Positions 1-6,760 of a DNA stretch of 11,245 nt are shown piece by piece (the stretch's first letter is position 1; each line of letters begins with the position of its first letter). The stretch is from assembly GCA_017544125.1 (NCBI GenBank), contig JAFYET010000362.1, forward strand, positions 1 through 11,245, written 5' to 3'. A program made the position numbers and the translations under genes. The notes below the pieces were generated by a model. It saw only the letters and a program-made list of their open reading frames with translations. It searched no databases and was not told where the DNA came from. This DNA comes from Ruminococcus sp. (GTDB lineage Bacteria; Bacillota; Clostridia; Oscillospirales; Ruminococcaceae).

Positions 1-2
1 GG

Positions 3-32
3 CGGACGTATCTTAAAGATAAAGGGGAATGA
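3..32 (+). CDS. Possible 3' tail of an upstream gene
   Basis: An open frame enters from the left edge, encodes RTYLKDKGE and stops at TGA 30-32, only 3 nt before the proA start. Its end overlaps the proA ribosome binding site, a usual arrangement within operons. In many Firmicutes the gene before proA is proB (glutamate 5-kinase), so this could be the proB C-terminus, but nine residues are too few to identify it. Another frame (phase 1) is also open across the edge, so this is only a candidate. Confidence 0.3.
   Translation, partial: RTYLKDKGE
21..27 (+). promoter_or_regulatory. Ribosome binding site of proA
   Basis: AAAGGGG lies 8 nt before the ATG at 36. This supports that start, and no alternative start close by has a better site. 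Confidence 0.65.
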
Positions 33-35
33 ATT

Positions 36-1289
36 ATGCTTAACTACATCGAACAGCTGGGCTTTAATGCTAAGCAGTGCAAGGTAACGCTTGCGAGTGC
101 GACCACCGAGGAGAAGAATGCAGCGCTTATGGAGATAGCCAACGTGCTGCGTCGTTACAAGAAAGAGATAATCGCACAGAACGAGATCGACCTTGAAAAC
201 GGCAGCAAGAGGGGGCTTTCAGACGCTCTGCTCGACCGCCTCATGCTCAACGAAAAGCGCATAGATGCAATGGCTGATGCCTGCGAGCATCTTTGCATAC
301 TTGAAGACCCGGTAGGCGCTGTTGACGGGGGTCATCTGTCGCCCAAGGGTATGCGCATACTCAAAACGAGGGTGCCGCTGGGCGTTATAGGCATCATATT
401 TGAATCACGCCCGAATGTAACTGTCGATGCGGGTGCTTTATGCCTTAAATCCGGCAACTGCTGCATACTGCGTGGCGGCAAAGAGGCTATAAACACAAAC
501 ATCACCCTTGTAGCCCTTATGAGAAAGGCGCTCAAAAACGCAGGTCTTCCCGAGGACTGCATACAGCTGGTAGAGAACACCGAGCGTGAGATGGCGGTGC
601 TTATGATGAAGTGCGATGAGTACATCGACGTACTGATCCCGAGGGGCAGCGCAAGGCTCATTCAGGCGGTAGTAAAGCAGGCAACTGTTCCCGTTATCGA
701 GACAGGTGCGGGCAACTGCCATGTTTACGTTGACTCGACTGCCGAGCTTGACATGGCGGTAGACATAGTTGACAACGGCAAGACCCAGCGCCCGAGCGTG
801 TGCAACGCCATTGAGACGGTGCTCATTCACAGGGATATAGCTGAGGACTTCCTGCCGAAGATGAAAAAGCGCCTTGACGAGCACAATGTTGAGCTTCGTG
901 GCGATGAGATGACAAAGATGATACTCGGCGACTGCGTAGTGCCTGTCACCGATGATGACTACGCCACAGAGTTCGGCGACTACATACTGGCAGTAAGGGT
1001 AGTTGACAGCCTTGGCGAGGCGATAGAGCACATACAGCAGTACTCAACAGGGCATTCAGAGTGCATAGTTACCGAGAGCCTTTTTGCGGCTGACGAGTTC
1101 CAGAAGAGGATAGATGCAGCAGCTGTATACGTAAACTGCTCGACCCGCTTTACCGACGGCGAGGAGTTCGGGCTCGGTGCCGAGATAGGCATATCCACCC
1201 AGAAGCTGCACACAAGAGGACCCATGGGGCTCAAAGAGCTGACCACCGTCAAGTACCTGATAAACGGCAACGGGCAGATAAGAGGGTAA
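36..1289 (+). CDS. proA: Glutamate-5-semialdehyde dehydrogenase (gamma-glutamyl phosphate reductase)
   Basis: ProA is the second enzyme of proline synthesis from glutamate. It reduces gamma-glutamyl phosphate to glutamate-5-semialdehyde with NADPH in the cytoplasm. The 417-aa length is normal for the family. Visible family marks are FESRPNVTVDAGALCLKSGN (about residues 116-135) followed by the RGGKEA stretch, and RPSVCNA with the presumed catalytic Cys256. The C-terminal part has the typical EFGLGAEIGIST and RGPMGL stretches. The start is set by AAAGGGG 8 nt upstream. A proB partner is expected just left of the window. The frame is intact. A long hairpin 65 nt after the stop could end transcription. 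Confidence 0.97.
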   Translation: MLNYIEQLGFNAKQCKVTLASATTEEKNAALMEIANVLRRYKKEIIAQNEIDLENGSKRGLSDALLDRLMLNEKRIDAMADACEHLCILEDPVGAVDGGHLSPKGMRILKTRVPLGVIGIIFESRPNVTVDAGALCLKSGNCCILRGGKEAINTNITLVALMRKALKNAGLPEDCIQLVENTEREMAVLMMKCDEYIDVLIPRGSARLIQAVVKQATVPVIETGAGNCHVYVDSTAELDMAVDIVDNGKTQRPSVCNAIETVLIHRDIAEDFLPKMKKRLDEHNVELRGDEMTKMILGDCVVPVTDDDYATEFGDYILAVRVVDSLGEAIEHIQQYSTGHSECIVTESLFAADEFQKRIDAAAVYVNCSTRFTDGEEFGLGAEIGISTQKLHTRGPMGLKELTTVKYLINGNGQIRG

Positions 1290-1294
1290 GGAGC

Positions 1295-1307
1295 GCAGCT
1301 TCGCTGC
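1295..1307. repeat. Small hairpin after proA
   Basis: GCAGC-TTC-GCTGC forms a 5-bp stem with a 3-nt loop, starting 5 nt after the proA stop. No T run follows, so on its own it is not a convincing terminator. It may protect the mRNA 3' end or be part of the repeat-rich intergenic element that follows. Confidence 0.4.
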
Positions 1308-1319
1308 TAAAAGAATAGA

Positions 1320-1347
1320 GAATAAAGAATAATGAATAAAGAATAAC
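1320..1347. repeat. Two-copy 14-nt tandem repeat
   Basis: GAATAAAGAATAAT (1320-1333) is followed directly by GAATAAAGAATAAC (1334-1347), which differs only in the last base. The block is AT-only apart from G and the final C, and contains stops in all relevant frames. It lies between proA and a strong hairpin. Confidence 0.8.
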
Positions 1348-1440
1348 TAAGGTGTCGCCTGCGGCGATGATCTGAGATCATCGCTGTGGGCGAATTTGTT
1401 TGTTATAGGAAATTAAAATATTTATTGCCCTTTATTCATT
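1331..1440. repeat. Candidate MITE-like or structured intergenic element
   Basis: The ends are exact 11-nt inverted repeats: AATGAATAAAG at 1331-1341 and CTTTATTCATT at 1430-1440. Between them lies an 18-bp GC-rich hairpin (1355-1393). Small size (about 110 bp), inverted ends, an internal hairpin and no coding capacity fit a MITE or REP-like dispersed repeat. No clear target-site duplication is visible outside the ends, and the 11-nt arms are AT-rich, so they could match by chance. Other genomic copies would be needed to call it mobile. Confidence 0.4.
1355..1393 (+). terminator. 18-bp hairpin, possible terminator of the pro operon
   Basis: Bases 1355-1372 pair with 1376-1393 around a TGA loop. 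There are 15 Watson-Crick pairs and three G-U wobbles, so the fold is better as RNA than as a DNA palindrome. A moderately T-rich stretch (ATTTGTTTGTT) follows directly, which fits a rho-independent terminator for proA. The stem is longer than usual, so it may instead be part of a dispersed repeat that also acts as a terminator. Confidence 0.5.
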
Positions 1441-1471
1441 GATTTTAATATTTTTCTTAATCTTGATATGT

Positions 1472-1477
1472 TATAAT
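1472..1477 (+). promoter_or_regulatory. Candidate -10 box for the sensor operon
   Basis: A perfect TATAAT lies in an AT-rich stretch before the sensor gene. The region 17 nt upstream has no good TTGACA match, so the -35 is weak or the promoter depends on an activator. Transcription would begin near 1484. That is too close to the GTG at 1492 to leave room for a ribosome binding site, which favours a start further downstream. Confidence 0.45.
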
Positions 1478-1527
1478 TATACTGCACCATAGTGACGGTG
1501 CGTATAATGGGATATATGGTGAAAAAA

Positions 1528-3027
1528 ATGAAAAACAATCAGCCTTCACATATAAAAAACACAAGAAATGTGTTGATAATATCAAACTGCCTTATACTTG
1601 CGGCAGTCATCGCCATAGCGTTTTACATGATGTTTACCAAGATGACCGAGTCGAAGGACAAGAACATAAGCGGCATGACATCCTTTGCAAGCTCGCTGCT
1701 CAAAGAGCGTATGATCGACTACATGGAAATGACCGAGAAAAGCTGCGAGGGGTTTTTCAGGTGCGAGCACAAGCACTTCTACCCTGATGAGAGCACTATG
1801 GACATAGCCGAGATACACAAGCAGCAGGACGAGATATCGGCAGAGCTTTTAGAGCTGAGCCTTTGTGATTATTATGCTGACTTCGGCATTGCCTATGATG
1901 ACGGCAGCACTGCGGGCATAATAACCGACAGCTCGAGAGATGCCTTCGGCGGCGATGTTTACGGCGGGCTTTCCTCATTCCTGAAGGGCAGCAAAGACGA
2001 AAACTGGGGCACAGGCTACAAGGGCAACTTCGAGAAGCTGTATTATGTAAAGAGAGTCAACGACCACGCTATAATGACCGTGTCGCTCTACGCCCTCGAG
2101 GTGGAGCGGAGAATGAAGGACGTAACGGGGCTTTCGGAAGCATCGTCAATTATAATTGACAGGGACGGCAACATAATATTCTCTGCTGACTCTGAAACAA
2201 AGAGCATGACGGGGCAGCACATCGACAATGACCTGCTGGCGCTGCTGACAGATGTGGAAAACATCACCATATCAAACGATGAATACTACATTGCGACAGA
2301 CGACATAAACTCTGACTGGCGCACGGTATGCTACTTCTCAAAAGCCAACTTCCGGGAGGAAACAAAGAGGCAGTCACTCTCGCTTATTGCCATAGGTTTC
2401 GGGGCGATGGCGTTAAGCTCGCTCATCTCGCTGTTCATTACGAGAAAGCTCTCATCGGCTGCACTGGCGCAGCTCTATGCTACGGGGCTTGACGGCGTTG
2501 ACAGGCTCACAAAGCTGACAAACAAATTCTCCACCGAGGATATGATAATCGAGACACTTGAATCGAGCCCTATGGGCAGCTGCTACGGGCTTGTGCTGAT
2601 AGACATCGACAACCTTAAGGACATAAACGACCACCTGGGGCGCACGGCGGGCGATGATACCATAATCAGAGTTTCGGCGCTCATAAGGTCGGTGTTCGGT
2701 GAGAGTGCCGTAATAGGCAGGCTGGGCGGCGACAAGTTCGAGATGCTTGCCGATGTTACGGATTTTGACCTGTTCAAGTGCCTTTCCACCCTCGAGCACA
2801 AGTGTGCAGAGCTGTGCGAGAGCCTTAACAGCACCTATGCCGATGATGACAGAAAGTACAAGATAGCGGTAAGCGTCGGTGCGGCGCTCTACCCGCTTTC
2901 AAGCGACACATACGAGGGGCTTCTGAGCAATGCCGACGAGGCGCTGCGCACCTCGAAGCAAAAGGGCGGCGGCTGCTTCACGGTCTATCGCCGCACCGAC
3001 TCCAAGAAGGACGGTGAGGACAGATGA
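1528..3027 (+). CDS. Membrane sensor with extracytoplasmic Cache-like region and GGDEF domain (GGDKF variant)
   Basis: This is a predicted two-TM signalling protein. Residue numbers here count from the longest possible start, GTG 1492. Segment 27-48 is TM1, 49-294 an extracytoplasmic sensor region (Cache/PAS-like look, inferred), 295-316 TM2, and about 330-505 a GGDEF domain with no HAMP between. The GGDEF core is recognisable: DIDNLKDIND with the expected metal Asp371, then AGDD, then RLGGDKF at 410-416. The signature is GGDKF, with Lys415 replacing the usual Glu, so diguanylate cyclase activity is uncertain. The RxxD inhibitory site is absent; the matching positions read GESA. I favour ATG 1528, because GGTGA sits 5 nt before it and TM1 still follows a short basic tail. 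GTG 1492, ATG 1507, ATG 1516 and GTG 1519 are alternatives. The stop overlaps the next start by 4 nt. Confidence 0.88.
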   Translation: MKNNQPSHIKNTRNVLIISNCLILAAVIAIAFYMMFTKMTESKDKNISGMTSFASSLLKERMIDYMEMTEKSCEGFFRCEHKHFYPDESTMDIAEIHKQQDEISAELLELSLCDYYADFGIAYDDGSTAGIITDSSRDAFGGDVYGGLSSFLKGSKDENWGTGYKGNFEKLYYVKRVNDHAIMTVSLYALEVERRMKDVTGLSEASSIIIDRDGNIIFSADSETKSMTGQHIDNDLLALLTDVENITISNDEYYIATDDINSDWRTVCYFSKANFREETKRQSLSLIAIGFGAMALSSLISLFITRKLSSAALAQLYATGLDGVDRLTKLTNKFSTEDMIIETLESSPMGSCYGLVLIDIDNLKDINDHLGRTAGDDTIIRVSALIRSVFGESAVIGRLGGDKFEMLADVTDFDLFKCLSTLEHKCAELCESLNSTYADDDRKYKIAVSVGAALYPLSSDTYEGLLSNADEALRTSKQKGGGCFTVYRRTDSKKDGEDR

Positions 3028-4286
3028 AGCGCTATATAAAGGCTGCGGCGCTGTGCATAGCCGCTGTGATGACCTTTTGCTCATGCTCGGCATCTGCCGA
3101 GAAATACGAGCACAACAACCACACCAAGATAACCTTCTCATGGTGGGGCAAGGACGTAAGGCACAAATACACCACCGAGGCGATAGAGATATTCGAGGAG
3201 CAGAACGATGACCTGATGATATACCCCCGCTACGCTGAATGGGCAGGCTTCAAGGACAGAATGGATGCCAAGATAGGCTCAGGCGGCGAGGCTGACGTTA
3301 TGCAGGTAAACTTCGGCTGGCTGTATGAATACACCAATGACGGGTATGAGTTTTATGACTTAAAGCAGCTTTCCGATATAATCGACCTTGATAAGTTCGA
3401 CCCCGCAGTGCTTGAATACGGCACGGTGAACGGAAGGCTCATAGGCATACCCATATCAATGAACACCCAGACGGTGTATATAAACAAAACGCTCTTTAAC
3501 AAATACTCGCTTGATCTGCCCACCACCTGGGATGATTACTTTAAGGCAGCCGAGGTCATGAGCAAGGACGGGGTATATGTTCTGCGGCTCTCAAAGAGCT
3601 CGGCTTGGCACCTGTGCATAGCGTATGCCGAGCAGCAGACGGGCAAGCGGCTGCTTGACAGTGAGGGCAATATCGGCTTTGACGAGAAGGACTTTGAGGT
3701 GCTTTTCGATTTCTACAAGCAGATGATAGACAAGGGCGTGACCAAGCGTATAGATGACCGTGATCGGAAGGACTTTGAAGACGGCAAGGCTGCCGGAACT
3801 GTTATGTGGATATCAGATGCGGAATACTACGTTGCACCCTGCAGAGACAAGGGCAATGAGATAGCCGTTGCCGAATACCCCGTAAAGCAGGGGGCTATCC
3901 TCAGCGGCTGGTATGCAAAGCCCACATCGCTTTATGCGATAAGCGGCAGCACCAAGCACCCGCAGGAGGCTGCAAGGCTTGTGGAGTTCTTACTCAGCTC
4001 ACAGGAGATGGCAAGGCTCAGAGGGCTTGAAAACGGCGTGCCCGCCAGCAAGAGCTCACTCGAGGTGCTGGAGGCAAACGACATGATAGACGGCATTCAG
4101 CTTGAGGCGGAAGATATGAGAAAGAAGCACACCCCCGAGGTAAAGCTGCTTTCGCCCTACACCGAGACGGCGGAGTTTATCGAGGGCTTTGATGAGCTTA
4201 TAAACCATGTGCTTGACGGTGAAAAGGATATACCGGGTGCTGCAAAGGAATTAAGAGAGATAATGGTGCAGACACTCAGCAAGTAA
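3024..4286 (+). CDS. Family-1 extracellular solute-binding lipoprotein, sugar-type
   Basis: The protein is 420 aa and resembles MalE/UgpB-type binding proteins of carbohydrate ABC importers. The N-terminus is basic, then hydrophobic (residues 5-18), then FCSC. Cys21, with Ser at -1, is the likely lipidated residue, so the protein would be anchored outside the membrane. The mature part starts with KITFSWWGKD and has ADVMQVNFGWL (90-100) and GIPISMNTQTVYINKTLF (141-158), typical of the two-lobed fold. The start ATG overlaps the sensor stop as ATGA, which implies translational coupling. GGTGA and GAGGA lie just upstream. No permease or ATPase gene is next to it. It may therefore present a ligand to the GGDEF sensor instead of feeding a transporter, though it could also serve a permease encoded elsewhere. 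The ligand cannot be told from sequence. Confidence 0.9.
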   Translation: MKRYIKAAALCIAAVMTFCSCSASAEKYEHNNHTKITFSWWGKDVRHKYTTEAIEIFEEQNDDLMIYPRYAEWAGFKDRMDAKIGSGGEADVMQVNFGWLYEYTNDGYEFYDLKQLSDIIDLDKFDPAVLEYGTVNGRLIGIPISMNTQTVYINKTLFNKYSLDLPTTWDDYFKAAEVMSKDGVYVLRLSKSSAWHLCIAYAEQQTGKRLLDSEGNIGFDEKDFEVLFDFYKQMIDKGVTKRIDDRDRKDFEDGKAAGTVMWISDAEYYVAPCRDKGNEIAVAEYPVKQGAILSGWYAKPTSLYAISGSTKHPQEAARLVEFLLSSQEMARLRGLENGVPASKSSLEVLEANDMIDGIQLEAEDMRKKHTPEVKLLSPYTETAEFIEGFDELINHVLDGEKDIPGAAKELREIMVQTLSK

Positions 4287-4301
4287 CAGGCATTAAATTT
4301 T

Positions 4302-4306
4302 GGAGG
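4302..4306 (+). promoter_or_regulatory. Ribosome binding site of the vWA gene
   Basis: GGAGG lies 8 nt before the ATG at 4315, a near-ideal site. It sits in the 28-nt gap after the binding-protein gene, where no promoter is evident, so the two genes are probably co-transcribed. Confidence 0.8.
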
Positions 4307-4314
4307 TCAGATAA

Positions 4315-6666
4315 ATGGCAAAGAACCAGATACCGAGAAGCAAGACGCTTAGCCAGAACATGGCGGCTAAGGCGAGGAAAAAGAGAATAATACTTTCGAC
4401 CACCTGCGTGCTGGTAGTGGCGGGTATAATAGTTTCGCTGGTAACTGCAAAGCAGAACAGGGATAAGGACAGGATAGCAAAGGCAAAGAACGCCATTATG
4501 CTGCTTGACACCAATATGCTCATAGGCGAGCCCGATTTCCCCGATGACGGCGACTGGGACGGTGACGGCGTCACCAACAAAAACGAGGTATCGCAGAAGA
4601 CCAATATCCAGAGCGAGGATACCGACGGCGACGGCATAAGCGACGGCGATGAGATAAGCATCGGCACCGACCCCTTAAAGGAAGACACCGACGGCGACAC
4701 TCTGCTTGACGGCTATGAGATAATGGTGGGCTTAAACCCCAGAAACGCATCGTCAGACGGCACGAGCGACTCTCAGAAAGAGGTCGAGATAACAAGGGAG
4801 GCAGGGCAGATAACAGTTGACCTAAAGGGCAACGCAAACATCTGCAACACCACAGTTGAAGAGCTTGACCTGTTCGGTATTGCCGTTAACGGCTCTATCG
4901 TCAGCAAGGCGTATGATGTATACGGCGAGCATATGTTCAAGAGCGCTACCGTTACCTTCGACCTTGATATGGAGAAGATAAAGAACATGGGCTACAAGCC
5001 CGAGGATCTGACAGTTCTCAGCTTTGACTCGTCTACCCTTAAATACGAGAAGGTAGACTCGAAATACAACAAGGCTGACAACACCATATCGGCTGAAATA
5101 AAGATATTCACCACCTATGTGGTGGGCGTTGAGAAGACGGCTAACCAGAAGGCTACTACAAGAATAGCGTTCCTGGTTGATGATTCCGGCTCGATGTATT
5201 CAAAGGGCTTTGTGCAGAACGGCTTTGTAACGCCTGAGAATGACGTTGATTTCAAGAGAATAGACTTTGCAAACTCACTTATCGGCATGATCGAGGATAA
5301 TGTTGAGATAATGATAAGCAAGTATACCGCACAGTATACAAAGCTCGTGTCATTCACCAAGGACAAGAAGAGCGCATCTGCCGCACTTGAAAAGATAAAG
5401 AACGAAACACTTTATGAGAAGAACTTCAACGGCACATACAGCCAGAAGGCAATTGAGAACTGCATAGCCGAGTTTGCACAGAACGGCAACGGCTCATACA
5501 GAAACATTCTTGTAATGCTCACAGACGGTCAGTCAGACGAGGTGAACCCCAAGACCGCAAAGGAGCTTGCAGCACTTGCAAAGAAGAAGAACATAATCAT
5601 ACTTACAGTTGGTCTTGGCAAGAGCGTTGACAGAGAGTGGCTTCAGGAAATGGCAAGCGAGACGGGCGGCAAGTATTTCACCGCATCTGACGCAAACGCC
5701 CTCCATGATGTTTACGACCAGATAGTAACAGCCCTCAACTACGACATAGTTAACTACAACGACACTACCGACAGCGTAAGGGGCTATTCGCTCTACAACA
5801 CAAACTTTGCCCCCTCGGCAAACGGCTTTACATTCAAGAATTTCAGAACCACAACTACAAGAAATATGGACTTTGGCATGGCGCTCATGGCAAGAGACTG
5901 GTATCTCGGCAATGTCACCCTTAAGATGCCCGGCATTGACCCGGGGGACGATGCAAAGGATAAGGTAAGCACCGACGGATATGACCTCACAGGCACAAAG
6001 GCAGCAGCCAAGTACAACTCAAACGAGCCGCTTAGCAAGGTAACAGTTTCGGCACTGGGCAGCAAGTTCGCAAACGTGTCAGAGTATCTTGATTACGAGA
6101 GCGACGGTGCGCTGTTGCAGGTAGAGCCTTCTATCAAGCAGGAAGCTGAGGAGAAGGGCTGGAAGGCTATCGAGTATGACACCAAGGTCATGGACTGGAC
6201 GAAGGTCGAGTTCTTGGCACTTGACATAGCAAAGGGTGCCAAGAAGATAGCCAAGGCTTATTCAAAGGACGACCTGGAGTTCTTAAAGGCGCTCTACCAC
6301 TACAACGCTATGCAGTGGGATGACAGCAAGGATGAATACAACCTCATCGGCGGCAGCGAGGGCTTTGAGAGACTACAGACACAGCTGAGCAAGGGTGTGC
6401 CCGTTGTTACGATGATAGATAACAGCCATGCGGTCAACGCCATAGGTCTTATTCAGGATTCTGACAACCACAATGAGTATGTGCTCCAGATATACGATTC
6501 CAACTACCCCAATGACATTCAGAAGATATACATCACCAGAAATGTGGGCGGCGATTTTGACATCGCAGGCGACACGGCGACCTTCAAGGACACCAAGTTC
6601 ACCTACAACGCCACCTACGAGGGCAAGCAGGTAGGTCTGTCATTCACAGACGTTAAAGTACACTGA
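4315..6666 (+). CDS. Membrane-anchored surface protein: calcium-loop repeats, vWA domain, degenerate papain-like C-terminus
   Basis: The protein is 783 aa. A basic tail and one TM segment (about 25-45) anchor it with the rest outside. Three thrombospondin type-3-like calcium loops follow (about 78-92, 102-114, 124-136; DTDGDGISDGDE type). Residues 150-280 look like a beta-rich domain. The vWA domain (about 282-475) has a complete MIDAS: D289-x-S291-x-S293, Thr374 and Asp404 (TDG), so metal-dependent ligand binding is likely. The C-terminal half resembles papain/C39-like extracellular domains: FGMALMARDWY near 520-530, SHAV with His705, and IYDSNYP with Asp728. The usual Cys before FGMA is Asp519, so it is probably not an active protease. 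No LPxTG or dockerin is seen. It is third in the operon and is followed by a strong terminator. The function is unknown; adhesion or mechanical sensing are guesses. Confidence 0.9.
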   Translation: MAKNQIPRSKTLSQNMAAKARKKRIILSTTCVLVVAGIIVSLVTAKQNRDKDRIAKAKNAIMLLDTNMLIGEPDFPDDGDWDGDGVTNKNEVSQKTNIQSEDTDGDGISDGDEISIGTDPLKEDTDGDTLLDGYEIMVGLNPRNASSDGTSDSQKEVEITREAGQITVDLKGNANICNTTVEELDLFGIAVNGSIVSKAYDVYGEHMFKSATVTFDLDMEKIKNMGYKPEDLTVLSFDSSTLKYEKVDSKYNKADNTISAEIKIFTTYVVGVEKTANQKATTRIAFLVDDSGSMYSKGFVQNGFVTPENDVDFKRIDFANSLIGMIEDNVEIMISKYTAQYTKLVSFTKDKKSASAALEKIKNETLYEKNFNGTYSQKAIENCIAEFAQNGNGSYRNILVMLTDGQSDEVNPKTAKELAALAKKKNIIILTVGLGKSVDREWLQEMASETGGKYFTASDANALHDVYDQIVTALNYDIVNYNDTTDSVRGYSLYNTNFAPSANGFTFKNFRTTTTRNMDFGMALMARDWYLGNVTLKMPGIDPGDDAKDKVSTDGYDLTGTKAAAKYNSNEPLSKVTVSALGSKFANVSEYLDYESDGALLQVEPSIKQEAEEKGWKAIEYDTKVMDWTKVEFLALDIAKGAKKIAKAYSKDDLEFLKALYHYNAMQWDDSKDEYNLIGGSEGFERLQTQLSKGVPVVTMIDNSHAVNAIGLIQDSDNHNEYVLQIYDSNYPNDIQKIYITRNVGGDFDIAGDTATFKDTKFTYNATYEGKQVGLSFTDVKVH

Positions 6667-6675
6667 TAATAAGCG

Positions 6676-6704
6676 ACCGCCTCCCAAAACGGGAGGCGGT
6701 TTTT
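6676..6704 (+). terminator. Rho-independent terminator of the sensor operon
   Basis: ACCGCCTCCC (6676-6685) and GGGAGGCGGT (6691-6700) form a perfect 10-bp stem with an AAAAC loop, followed by five T (6700-6704). It starts 10 nt after the vWA gene stop. On the minus strand the tail after the stem is not T-rich, so it is at best a weak barrier for the convergent glgX transcript. Confidence 0.93.
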
Positions 6705-6760
6705 GTATGTATGTTAAGTTGTGTTTGCCGAATGTGCATTACCGAATAGTCGTGGGGGCT

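Noticed and set aside
438..1031. Long minus-strand open frame (197 codons) inside proA
   Set aside because: It is antisense to an intact, well-recognised enzyme and its translation resembles no family I know; it arises from the codon bias of proA.
2930..3211. Plus-strand open frame (93 codons) spanning the sensor/binding-protein junction
   Set aside because: It overlaps two real genes in another frame and its Arg/Ala-rich product shows no motif.
4293..4700. Minus-strand open frame (135 codons) over the start of the vWA gene
   Set aside because: It is a Ser/Pro-rich antisense translation of the calcium-loop repeats, and the sense gene has a strong ribosome site and clear domains.
5860..6505. 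Active cysteine protease domain in the vWA protein
   Set aside because: The expected Cys is Asp519 and no other Cys lies in that part of the domain.
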